From the NCBI RefSeq assembly GCF_000313135.1, contig NW_004457668.1, positions 36,980-51,617 on the forward strand: DNA of 14,638 bases. The letters are read 5' to 3'. This document shows positions 1-8,814 of this stretch, one piece after another. The stretch comes from Acanthamoeba castellanii str. Neff. Lineage: Eukaryota > Discosea > Longamoebia > Acanthamoebidae. Under the pieces are notes generated by a model that did not search any database, had not been told where the DNA came from, and was given only the letters and a program-made list of their open reading frames with translations. The translations under genes and the position numbers were made by a program. Position 1 is the first letter of the stretch; each line of letters begins with the position of its first letter.

Positions 1-436
1 CGGCGCTGCGAAGGAGTTTGAGCTTCTGCACCCACGCCAGCTTGACGCCGGGGTCGAGCAGGATGTCCTTCAGGCTGCCCTGCTTCACGAACTCGGTGAC
101 GATGCACAGATTGGGTTTCTTGACGCACGCGCCTGTGTTCGACATGCGCGATCGGTCAGCGTGCGCGTATGCGTGTGCGGTCCTCTCTCTCTCTCTCTTT
201 GTGTGTGTGTGTGTGTGTGTGTGTGCCGTGGTGCGCGTGTGCGGTCGGTTACCGATGAAGAGTACGATGTTGGGGTGGTGGAGCTCGGAGAGGAAGGCCA
301 TCTCGGCGCGGAACTCGAGCATGCGTCGCTCGTCGAGCTTCTGCTTGATGAACCGCTTGACGGCCACGTCGACGCCCTTCCACTTGCCCTTGTACACCAC
401 CCCGTACGAGCCGAGCCCGATCTGCTGGCCCACCTG
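1..436 (-). other. TKL protein kinase domain 2 of the receptor (N lobe only, cut by window edge)
   Basis: From residue about 1396: QIGLGSYGVVYKGKW glycine loop, VDVAVKRF with the ATP-site Lys at about 1422, a helix C segment with RRMLEFRAEMAFL, HHPNIVLFIGACV, and hinge-side LCIVTEFVKQGSLKDILL. The sequence stops before HRD and DFG, so activity cannot be judged. An intron (252-133) with a (GT)n tract interrupts between FIG and ACV. Confidence 0.88.
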
Positions 437-3400
437 GACCTCGTTGTAGTCGATGATCCATCGACACAGGTTGGCCGACGTTAGGAAGTTGTCCTCCTTG
501 AACGCCATCCCGTCCCCCACCGTCGTCTGCATCTCGCCGCCGCCCTCGACGGGGTCGCTGGGCTCGGTCTCGCCCTCGCCCTTCGTCACTCCGCCGAAGA
601 ACCGACCCTCCAGGCCCTCGGCCTTGAGTTCGTACAGCTTCGCCCCTAATAGGCGAAATCTGAGTGAAACACAACAACAACGATTCATGGTATGGCGGGT
701 GATCGCGCGCTTACCCTGTGGGGAGTCGGGCATCTCAAAGGTGCCCAGGCAGGCGATGTTATGGTGAGTCGAGTCCTCGTGGCTCGTGATGACCTGGCGA
801 TGGGTTGCGTGGCTCACCAGGATCTGGCCGCCGTGGGCCAGCGCCGTGATGCGCGCCGCCGTGTGCACCGTGGGTCCGATGTACTCGACGCGGCGCGACA
901 TGGGGTCGCGTATCATGCGCGTCGTGCCCGAGTGCACGCCCATCCGCACCCGCAGCCCGCGGTAGAGCATCACGCCGCCGCCTTCAGCGCCGTTCTCGGC
1001 CAACTCCTCGGCGGCGCCCGGGTGGGCGAGCAGGCGGTCGGGCCAGTCGACCTGCATCAGGGCCTGCTGGACGTCGAGGCACCAGGCGAGCGCGTCGGCG
1101 GCGTGCTGGAAGGCCATGCAGAACGAGCCCTCGCCCGAGTTGCGGTCGCGGATGAACACCACCTCGTAGCCGCGGTGGCGCTTGAGCAGGCCGCGCAGCG
1201 CGGCGTTGTGCAGCACCGTGGCGTCGCGCATGGCCATCGGGTCGAACTCCCAGAGCGACGCCGCACGTGAGATGTCGGTGAACACGATCGTCAGCTCGCC
1301 CTCGGGCGGCCGCACCTCCAGCGCTGCCGCGGCCGCGGCGTCGGCATCGGCCGACGACGAGTCGCTCGATCGGGAATTGCTGGTGGTGCCCAGAGAGTTG
1401 CTGTGGGTCGTGCTGGGGGACCAGGAGCCGAACACGCTGCTGTGGCCGCCGCCCTTGGACGAGGTGGAAGTGAAGGAGGTGGAGAGGCCCGTGGCGTCGC
1501 CGGCCATGGAGCTGAGGCGGGTCATGACCTCGAGGAACGAGGGCCGTACGGTGGGGTCGGTGTTCCAGCAGTTGGTCATGAGCTCTACGTACTCGGGCGG
1601 GCCGGCGGCGTCGCCCTCGGGCAGAGTCGGGCGGAGGCCGTCGCGCAGCACCGACACAGCCACCGACGCAGGACTGCAACCATTCACGCGTGAGCGCAAC
1701 ACGACACACGACAGAATACGACACGACACACACATGTGCGGTTACCTCATGCCCAAGTAGGGCTGCTGGCGGGTCAGGAGCTCCCACATGATGATGCCGA
1801 AGCTGTAAACGTCGGTGAGCACAAAGTCGATGTCGGGTGCCTCCTGTAGAATCTCCGGCGCGGCCCAGTGCACGCTGCCCGCCGGCTCCTTGGCGTCGCT
1901 CTTCTTCATGTCCTCCTTGAATTTGGTCAGGCCAAAATCGCTCACCTATCGCGCCGGTAGCCCACGGTCAGGCCACCCACCAACGTGCTGTCGTGTGTGT
2001 CGTGTGTGTCGTGTCGTGCTCAGAAGCGCACACCTTGACGTTCCACTTGGAGTCGAGCAGCAGGTTGAGGGACTTGAGGTCGCGATGCACGATGCCGGAG
2101 GAATGCAAGAAATGCATGCCCTTGGAGGCTTGGTAGGCGACCTTGACCTTCAGAGCGATCGGGATCTCCACGACCAGCTCGTTGTGCAGCAGCTTTTTTG
2201 CAAAAGTGAGGAGAAGTGAGCTACACACGTACGTGGTTGCGCATCGAATGAGGTGGAAGATGAACAAGGCGTACGTCGAAGAGCGAGCCGAGGGACATGA
2301 ACTCCATCACGATGCACATTCGCGGGGCCTTGGTGCACGCCGCCATGAACAGCACCACGTTGGGATGTCGCAACGCGGTCATCAGCCTTACCTGCCATTC
2401 CATACACATGGATGCATGTTTGTAGGGATCATGGTACGCATCAACCATAGGCCAGGTGCTCTGTACCTCCTCCTTGAAGTTCCGCTCCATTTCCTTGGAG
2501 GCCTTGTCGGAGGCCATGACCTTGACGGCCACCTCAGTGCCCTGGCCGCCGCGCGAGAATGAGTAGTGTGTTGGGTGGGGGCTTAATTCTCTCAAGAACG
2601 ACGACGATTGGAAAACAGGGTTGGGGGGGGCTCACCTTCCACATGGCCCTGTACACCTCGCCGAAGCCGCCGGACCCTAGCACGTCGCCCATCTCCAGCT
2701 CCTCGTAGTCGATCTCCCAGCCGTCTTGCTCCCTCCGTCGCAGGACCATCATCAGCAGGAGCAGCACGATGCAGGCCAGCAGCACCAACACCACCGCTGC
2801 GACTGGCAGTGCCACGCCTGCCATGAATGAAGTGGTTGCGCGGTCGAGGTCAGCAACAGCGACAGGACAGAGATCAGGGTGATGACTGGAAGCAGGTACT
2901 CAGGCCGATGATGAGGGCGTCGTTGCTGGCGTCGTCCACGGGAATGAAGTCCTGGCAGTAGGTGCCCATGCGGTCGGTGTTGCACACGCAGCCGTTGGTG
3001 GCGCAGTAGCCGGCGTCGGAGCACAGCTGGCCGTCGTTGATGCAGACGGCGAGGCTGCTCACCTGCACGTTGTCGCACGTGAAGTTCTTGAGCAGGGTGA
3101 GGAACTGCCGCTTGATGGGCTCGGCCGAGGTCGACAGAATAAACCCTTGCCTGTGCGCGATTCGGAGTTAGTGTGAGGTGTGGCGTGTCGTCGGCGGTGG
3201 TGCGTGTGCGGCGTACGTCTCTGCGAGGTCAGTAGCTATGGGATCGGTCTGCGTCCAGTAGAAGAAGGAGGCCAGGGCTGCAGCCTTGGAACAGTCCTTC
3301 ATGTTGGTCTGGCGGTAAAAGAAGGAGCCGAACGTGGCCATCGGCCAGCTCCCGTTACCCGGACCTACACGCGCTCACGTGGTCAGCGCGGAATGTGGAA

Positions 3401-6261
3401 TGTGAACAATGATAGCAACAAGCTCGCGCACAGTGTGAGGGCGCGCCTACCGAGTGAGAGGGAGCTGTAGGAAGGATCGGTTCCGTTGGCGAGGTAGTCC
3501 TTGACAGCGCTGACGACGGAGTGGGTATCGGCGGCCACCGCATACCCGGCCGGGTTGATGAGCGACGCAGCGTCCAGGTATTTGGACTATGTCAAGGAGC
3601 AGAGCGTTGGTTTAGAAAGACGGCAAGAGTTGATAGGTGTGGGACGGCACGGTGGAGCGACGTACCAGCTTGATGTCGTACAGCCGCGCGAAGCCGAACG
3701 CGTACGAGGTGGAGATGAGCTGCGTCATGAGGTTGTCTGTGGAATTGGCCACGAGCGACCGATTGCCGCCGAACTGTTGCACCGGAAATGTGGCCATGGG
3801 TCCGCTGGTCACCTGCCAACCGGTGCGGCACCGGTGATCAGCACCACTGCTCAGCACAGTGATAAGCCAGGTTCATGGCATGCGTACCACGGCTGCAAAT
3901 TCGGGCACAGTGGCGCTCAGGACCGACGTGAAGAGGGTCGTGGTCTCCGACGACGTGGACTGGGTGCACACCAGAATAGAGCGGTTGGGCAGGAGACCCG
4001 CGACCTCGGCCGTGTTGAGGTCCTTGATCCTCGTGTCATTCCAAGAGGTGATGTCGTTGAGATAGATGGCAGCGATTGTCTCGAAGTCGAGCACCAACGT
4101 CTTTCCTGAGAGTTCGGGCAGGTTGTAGCCTAGCACACGCCGCACACGTAGCATGTCACGCTTAGCTGTCAGCTGGTCGCTAGTGCAATTAACAAGGAGT
4201 GTGCGTACCGGGGACTGCGGCATAGGCGGTGATGGGAAGGAGAGCGATATCGGGAGCAAGCGAATGCCAGGACGCCGGGAGACCGCTGTCGGTCGCCCCG
4301 AAGTCCGTGTCGTAGGAGGCCAGCTGCTGCGCGGCCTCGGTGGAGGCGGAGGCCAGGTAGTACTTGACCTTGATGTCGGTCGAGCTGCGCGCCACGGCCC
4401 ACGCGGTGTAGAGGGGCAGGGACGGCCCGACCCCCACCAGATAGTCGGTTGTATACACCTGCCTATTGTTGCATACGACCGTGTTGAGCAGATCAATGAG
4501 ACGCTTGCGCAGCGTCACATCGAGCGGCACAAAGTTGAGTTCGATCAACGCTTGAGAGGCGCTGTGTTATGCCGCGAGTGCGGTGGTGTGCGCGCGCGTG
4601 ATGTGTCGTGTGCCGACTCGTGAGTAACGCTGATTCTCAAAGCCGCTGGCATGCCATATGCAATGTGGTGTTGTACCCGTCGTTGGTGTGGATCCAGGCC
4701 ACAAAGTTGAGCAGCTCGCGAATGACGTTGCAGTCGAACACGGTGACGTTGCGGCCCATGGAGAAGTAGGAGAGGTAGGAGATGGGCCAGCTGGTGTGCC
4801 CCACGGCGTCGTAGATATCTACGGTGAAGTTGCTCTGGCCGAACGCGGGCAGAAACGCCGCCATCGCCGACTGCACGCTGGCCGTCGAGGCCTGTACCAG
4901 GACGTTCTCTCGATTGTACATCTGAGCCCACTTGAGCCCTCCGGCCACAGCGTCAAAGTAGTTTACAAAGGTCAGCGCTTCCGTCTGCGTCTGCACGACA
5001 CGGAGTGTTAGGGAGAAACGATCGACAGCCGGACAAGCGCGTCTTTTGTGGTGTGGTCACCTTGAGCCAGTTGGCGCGGGTGAGCGAGCTGATGCCGGCG
5101 TTGACGCCGGTGCCTCGCAGGGCGGGCGGCATGTTCGAGAAATTGCGACCGGGCGAGGCCGCCAGTTCCTCGGCGAAGCGCGCGCTGAAGCTGGAGAGCG
5201 CGAGCTTGAAAACCTCGGGCACGCTGATCACTGTGTTGTCCGAATAGCCCAGGGTGATGTTCACCGCCGGAAGCTTTTCGGCTAGGGCAGGGTTGAGAGC
5301 CTTGATCGCTTCGTCGTCCCACTGTAGTATGTCGCCGGCCCTGTCGTGTGCCGTGTGCGTGTTGTGCCCACGTGTCAGTTCAGACCGGAACTGTTAGACA
5401 ATTCTTATCGATCGCGTACCAGATGCGCCCAGTGGTGTTCCTGTCGAGTATCTGAAAAAAACGATGGGCCATCTGTCGGGGGCACGAGCTTGGACGCGAA
5501 TTGCAGTTGAGGGAGGTGGGGGGGTTGTACCAGGAGAGGGTCGGTGGAGTTGAGTGTGGAGATGCTGTAGGCCAGGACCAGGGCCTGGCCGGCGATGGGA
5601 AACTGGGCCAGGTCGCCATAGAGGCCCACTTGGTCCTCGGGAATGGCCCGATCCAGGCTCATGAAGTCCTGCGGGCAATAACCGCACTCATGGTCAGCTC
5701 GCCAACTCGCATGATGCGAACGACTCGCCGAAACGGGACTAATACAACACGTACGGCGTTGCCGGCGGCGTAGGTGCGCAAGGCCTGGGTGGTGCCGAGC
5801 GAGCTGTATTGAAGCCTTAGGGGGCGTTAGTGCTGGTGTGTAGGAGAGAACATGTCTTTGCTGTCTGAAAGAGGTAATTCTGCTCAGCCAATCATGAGTG
5901 GAACACAAATATGACAGCTCCGGGCAACATGACCACCAACACAAAATGAAAGAAGATGACAAACAAAGTTGAAAAAAAAGGGGAAAGATTGAAGAAGCTG
6001 GTCCACGTACTGCACGTCATCGCGGGTGTAGGTGTAGGCCCGCACCCACGCGTTCCACACGTTGAGCGTGGTTGACGTTCCACCGCCATACAGCCGCACC
6101 CCTTCCACCGAGCCTGCACGAAGAGCACGATGAGCTCTGAGTTCGACCGGAGAGGCTGCGAAGCTTCTCAGGCGGAGCATACCAGAGAGGGAGAGGAACA
6201 GAAGCACCGCAGCAGTGAAGGCACCGAAGAGAGGCGGAAGGCCGCGGTGGCCTGACTCCAT
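1..6261 (-). CDS. Receptor kinase-cyclase-kinase with tandem PstS-like ectodomains (partial, 21 exons)
   Basis: Probable plasma-membrane receptor; about 1,500 residues are encoded before the left edge truncates it. Reconstructed exons, 5' to 3': 6261-6183, 6113-6011, 5815-5755, 5668-5531, 5451-5420, 5340-5061, 4990-4677, 4561-4209, 4129-3888, 3812-3666, 3586-3451, 3364-3217, 3150-2900, 2817-2636, 2541-2467, 2391-2275, 2192-2034, 1945-1746, 1673-715, 645-253, 132-1. Every junction keeps frame with GT...AG. Order: signal peptide (1-27), two PstS-like modules (about 28-345 and 378-680), Cys-rich EGF-like segment (714-743), TM helix (763-787), TKL kinase (802-1062), Ser/Ala-rich linker, class III cyclase (1130-1310), second TKL kinase (from about 1396). 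Start chosen because a hydrophobic leader follows Met at 6261 directly. Expected role, from domains only: extracellular ligand sensing coupled to phosphorylation and possibly cyclic nucleotides. Individual splice sites may be off by a few bases; overall architecture is secure. Confidence 0.88.
183..225. repeat. (TC)n-(GT)n compound microsatellite in the last visible receptor intron
   Basis: A (TC)8 run (183-198) is followed by about 12.5 GT units (201-225), inside the intron between the last two receptor exons. In the transcript the tract reads (AC)n then (GA)n. It is probably length-variable between strains. Confidence 0.95.
761..1303 (-). other. Class III nucleotide cyclase domain of the receptor, catalytic residues altered
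   Basis: Residues about 1130-1310, inside the long exon 19. GELTIVFTDI gives the first metal-binding Asp (about 1139), and YIGPTVHTAARI...HGGQILVS fits the C-terminal half of the fold. The position normally occupied by the second metal Asp (in an 'EGDxF' hairpin) reads GEGSF here, so Asp seems replaced by Gly. The usual Asn of the N-x3-R motif is His, while the Arg remains. A loop (FIRDRNSGEG) lies before that strand. Alignment by eye; the domain may be a weak cyclase, a heterodimer partner or a binding module. Confidence 0.75.
1505..2698 (-). other. Juxtamembrane TKL protein kinase domain 1 of the receptor
   Basis: Residues about 802-1062, exons 14-19. All core motifs are present: glycine loop GSGGFGEVY (809-817), VAVKV with Lys829, a Glu-containing helix C segment (ERNFKEEV), HRDLKSLN with Asp924, DFG at 942-944, and APE at 968-970. 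HRDLKSLN is typical of tyrosine-kinase-like kinases, which mostly phosphorylate Ser/Thr. The C lobe has YSFGIIMWELLTRQQPYLGMS and a closing CW-x6-RPSF motif. It should be catalytically active. Confidence 0.88.
2741..3044 (-). other. Cysteine-rich EGF-like segment and transmembrane helix of the receptor
   Basis: Residues 714-743 hold six cysteines (714, 721, 727, 732, 734, 743) in a C-x6-C-x5-C-x4-C-x-C-x8-C spacing that resembles an EGF-like domain. After a short acidic stretch and an intron (2899-2818), residues 763-787 form one uncharged helix rich in Val, Leu, Ala and Met. It ends in the basic stop-transfer RRRE at 788-791. This places the binding modules outside and the kinases inside. 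Confidence 0.75.
3144..4437 (-). other. PstS-like module 2 of the receptor
   Basis: Residues about 378-680 repeat the fold of module 1: GVGPSLPLYTAW, then DTDFGATDSGLPASW, ALLPITAYAAVPGYNLP, LDFETIAAIYLNDITSWNDTRIKDLN, a serine-rich TSSETTTLF stretch (the family's helix-start anion contact), and a C-terminal part with SWPMATFGSFFYR. The 'ITSWND' match is closer to bacterial PstS than its counterpart in module 1. Exons 8-13 contribute. The tandem arrangement suggests internal duplication followed by divergence. Confidence 0.8.
4534..6111 (-). other. PstS-like (periplasmic phosphate-binding type) module 1 of the receptor
   Basis: Residues about 28-345. Motifs in the usual order for PstS-type binding proteins: GGGTST near the N terminus, YSSLGTTQAL, DFMSLDRAIP, LAQFPIAGQALVLAY, then a WAGDILQWDDEAIKALNP segment, equivalent to the family's 'ITxWNDPxI' region. 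The later part has NDTVIS-like spacing (YSDNTVISVPEVF), and the second lobe has VGHTSWPISYLSYFSM. The module spans exons 2-8, including a 32-nt exon (5451-5420). Bacterial relatives bind phosphate outside the cell. Whether this one binds phosphate, another anion or nothing cannot be told from sequence. Confidence 0.8.
6183..6261 (-). other. Signal peptide exon of the receptor
   Basis: Exon 1 codes 26 residues plus one base. A short polar start (MESGHRG) is followed by a hydrophobic run (AAVLLFLSLSG). The phase-1 intron (6182-6114, GTATGC...GTGCAG) falls at the end of the leader, so the mature ectodomain starts with exon 2 near SVEGVRLYGGG. An upstream in-frame Met at 6396 would add 45 residues with no leader character, so I rejected it. 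Confidence 0.75.
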
Positions 6262-6859
6262 CTTGTGTGCGTCTGTACAGTGGTGTGGCGTAGTGGTTCG
6301 CGACGTCGCACGACAAGAAGGAGGAGTGATGCGGGCGGGTGGTAGGTTCGTATTGGGCGGAGCCCGGAACCAACACAGCTCACTGAGTCCGCACAAAAAG
6401 GCTGCATGACACGTCCTTTTTCCCCTTCTGGGTGTGCTGTGGCCAATGGGTACTACTCATCGTCTTATGATCCACAGCACAAGGGCGCCAGTGTCACTCT
6501 TGTTCGTGTTCTAGCACACCTGCGAATGTCAGGTACCAACAACCACGCGCCAGCCAAGAAACACGAATGAACGAATGCCCAAGAGAACACACAGGACGTG
6601 CGAGCGTCGTGCTGCGCTTTTGTTTCAGCACACCCAATGGTTGGGCCAGGCTCAACCAGCTGATCGCGCTACAATAAATATCGGTGGTGTTGGTGTCATG
6701 TGTAGGGCGCTCCTTCTCTCTTTCTCTCTCTCCCTCTCTGGCATCACCGTCTTCCGCTTCCTTCAACTCTTTGAGGAACACGTCGCTCCGCAGATATGCT
6801 CGTCGGTGACGCCGACTCTCTCGTGTGCATCGCCTTTGTTGCCCTCACCATCTTCCTCT
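6262..6859. other. Noncoding spacer: receptor upstream region and transporter 3' flank
   Basis: No convincing gene. It holds the 5' flank of the receptor (its right-hand start at 6261) and the sequence downstream of the transporter stop at 6860. A CT-rich simple repeat lies at about 6711-6738. No clear TATA box lies within 100 nt upstream of the receptor start, unlike the transporter gene. Open frames here lack family motifs and are interrupted on both strands. Confidence 0.6.
6711..6738. repeat. CT-rich simple-sequence tract
   Basis: Imperfect (CT)n run beginning with ctccttctct in the spacer downstream of the transporter gene. Confidence 0.8.
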
Positions 6860-8739
6860 TCAGTCCATGGCAAAGTCTTTCGGCTTGCTGACCCCCTCCA
6901 AGCTCTTCCACCAGGCGCTCATGAAGAGCGAAACGAAGACGAGCATCCTGCATCATCACGGCATGTGGTCAGCCAAGGCACAAGGCAGAGATGTGAGTGA
7001 GGTACTCGTACCCTCCGGAGAGATGATGAATGGAGACGGGCTTCGGGATGAGGATGAACGAGGTGAGCACGGTGATGGACTTCCTTCCCGTCACAACGAT
7101 GCCTGCAATCAAGTGAAGTGGGTTAGGTTGAACGTTCATATGGCGCGAATGAGACCGAGATCAGTGGGAAGGTGGAAAGCCTTACCGATCGTCATCGGGT
7201 CGAAGTTATGCAGCACCATGATAGCACATGCCACACCTGCCCACGAATAGTGCACATGAAGCCATCGGGTTAGTTACTGGTGGGTGCGGCGGCGATGGCC
7301 GTGGACGCCAACGAGTACGAACCGCAGGAGGAGAAGAGGGCAAAGCCGATCACGTAGAAGTGGCAGTCGGGGTGAGTCACGGCAAACTCCCAGGCGGCAA
7401 AGAGTTCGCCGTTGACCAGCACAATGACGAAGGTCACCAGCGAGCCGAAGAACGCGTTGTAAAAGACGAGCTCGGCCGGTGACGAGCGTTCGTAGCCGAC
7501 GAGGATCTTCTTCTGCATGTTGACGTTGATGGCCTCGAAGATGAGCGACAGGAAGAGCAGAAACACGCCCTTGGCCGTTCGCCACTCGAAGCTCTCCTCC
7601 ATCGGGTCGCTCTGAGCTTCGGCGCCCGCACCAGCCGCAGCATCACCAGCAGCGAGGTTCGAAGACTCGAGTGAGGCCTCGACGACGGCCGACGAGGCGT
7701 CGATCTTCACGTAGTAGTCACCCAGGGTGAAGAGCACGAGGCCGGCCACCATCGACATGGCCATCGCGTACTCTGCGCCCGAGTGCTTCTTGCCCAGAAT
7801 GATCCGACTAAACAGCTGCGTAGCGACGAGAGCAGAGGAAGTGAGCAACACCAAAAGCAAAAGCCGAGGAGTGCGTGTACATACCATGATCACCACCAGC
7901 TTGGAAGTCTTGAGGATGACCTTGGTGGGGTAGTTGAGGAAGGCGAGGGCAGAGGTGCCCAGGCCCAGTGCCATGACAGAGAGGAAGGACAGCAGGAGGT
8001 AGTACTGGAGCGGCACCTTCTGCCCGACCGTCCCGAGGCTGTGGGTGGCCGCTGCGTCAGCAGCTTCAGCGCCCATCTCGAGGATGATTGATCCCTTCGA
8101 CTGGGTGAGGAAGCGATTGTTGAACGGGAGGACCTTGCCGTCTTCCCCTTCCGCCAATCCAACGCTCACATCGGCAGTTGTTTCTCCCACCTCCTTGGAG
8201 GGTGGGCCGTCATCGCCGGTTGTGTTGGCATCGTCGTCGTCCTTCTCCTTGCGCTCTTCCCACCACCACCACCGGCGATTTGTGCCCCCGAGTAGAGAGA
8301 AGATCCATCGAAAGTGGAAATGGAGATATCTGAGATTGGCGCCATTGTCGAAGAGCCGCAGGTAGGCGAAGGCCAGAAGGGCGTTGATGACGTAGCGCGC
8401 AAGGGTGAGGTAGAATCCGAAGGTGTAGCCCTTGATGGCAAACAGCATCTCCTGCATGTAGCCCGACACGATGTGTGCGGCGAAGAGGCCCGCGCCCCAC
8501 CCCACCAGCGTCTGCGCTCCCGCCTGGCCGCTGTTCTTCGTGTTTCCCGTCATCTTCGAAGATGTGTTGTCCTTCCAATCCTCTTCCTCTCTCACCTTAG
8601 CCTCTTCCTCTTCGGCGATCAAACAATCTTCTACGAGCGACGCCAGCTTGCACGTCGCCACGTCGCACCGAGCGAGCACCAGCAACAACTCACCGCCCTT
8701 GCCTCCGCAACGGACCCCGGAGACACGGAGGTTGGGCAT
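6860..8739 (-). CDS. UAA/SLC35B-like nucleotide-sugar or PAPS transporter, 5 exons, 540 aa
   Basis: Multi-span membrane protein, probably Golgi or ER, exchanging a nucleotide-activated donor (nucleotide sugar or PAPS) for its nucleotide monophosphate. Exons: 8739-7885, 7815-7278, 7236-7186, 7102-7012, 6947-6860 (TGA). Family signals: VSGYMQEMLF in the first helix, YPTKVILKTSKLVVIM, GLVLFTLGDYYV, INVNMQKKIL, then VVTGRKSITVLTSFILIPKP, the lysine-containing segment conserved near the end of SLC35B proteins. Two acidic or polar inserts (about residues 165-235 and 330-365) lengthen it beyond the usual 350-450 aa. The large first open frame runs through the 69-nt intron 7884-7816 and stops at 7270 inside the next intron; splicing restores a sensible C terminus. 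Start at 8739 agrees with a TATA box 37 nt upstream; Met at about residue 63 is an alternative. Substrate is not resolved. Confidence 0.83.
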
Positions 8740-8775
8740 TATTATTTGAACAGTTTATACTATTTGGCCAACGCG

Positions 8776-8785
8776 TATTTATATA
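8776..8785 (-). promoter_or_regulatory. TATA box of the transporter gene
   Basis: On the minus strand the ten bases read TATATAAATA, an excellent TATA match, 37 nt upstream of the ATG at 8739. Standard TATA-to-start spacing would put transcription initiation about 10 nt before the ATG, giving a very short leader. It lies in the 75-nt AT-rich gap right after the SETD9 stop codon. Confidence 0.7.
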
Positions 8786-8814
8786 GTATTGTATTTTATA
8801 TTTTCATATTTTAA

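Noticed and set aside
984..1787. 267-codon minus-strand open frame
   Set aside because: Out of frame with the kinase/cyclase exon, which reads through the same region in another frame with clear motifs.
6494..7000. Small genes in the spacer, 6575-7000 plus and 6781-6494 minus
   Set aside because: Simple-sequence composition, no motif, and partial overlap with the last transporter exon.
7270..7278. TAA at 7270 as the end of the transporter
   Set aside because: It lies inside an intron (donor GTAACT at 7277). Splicing to 7236 and onward restores the conserved C-terminal helices.
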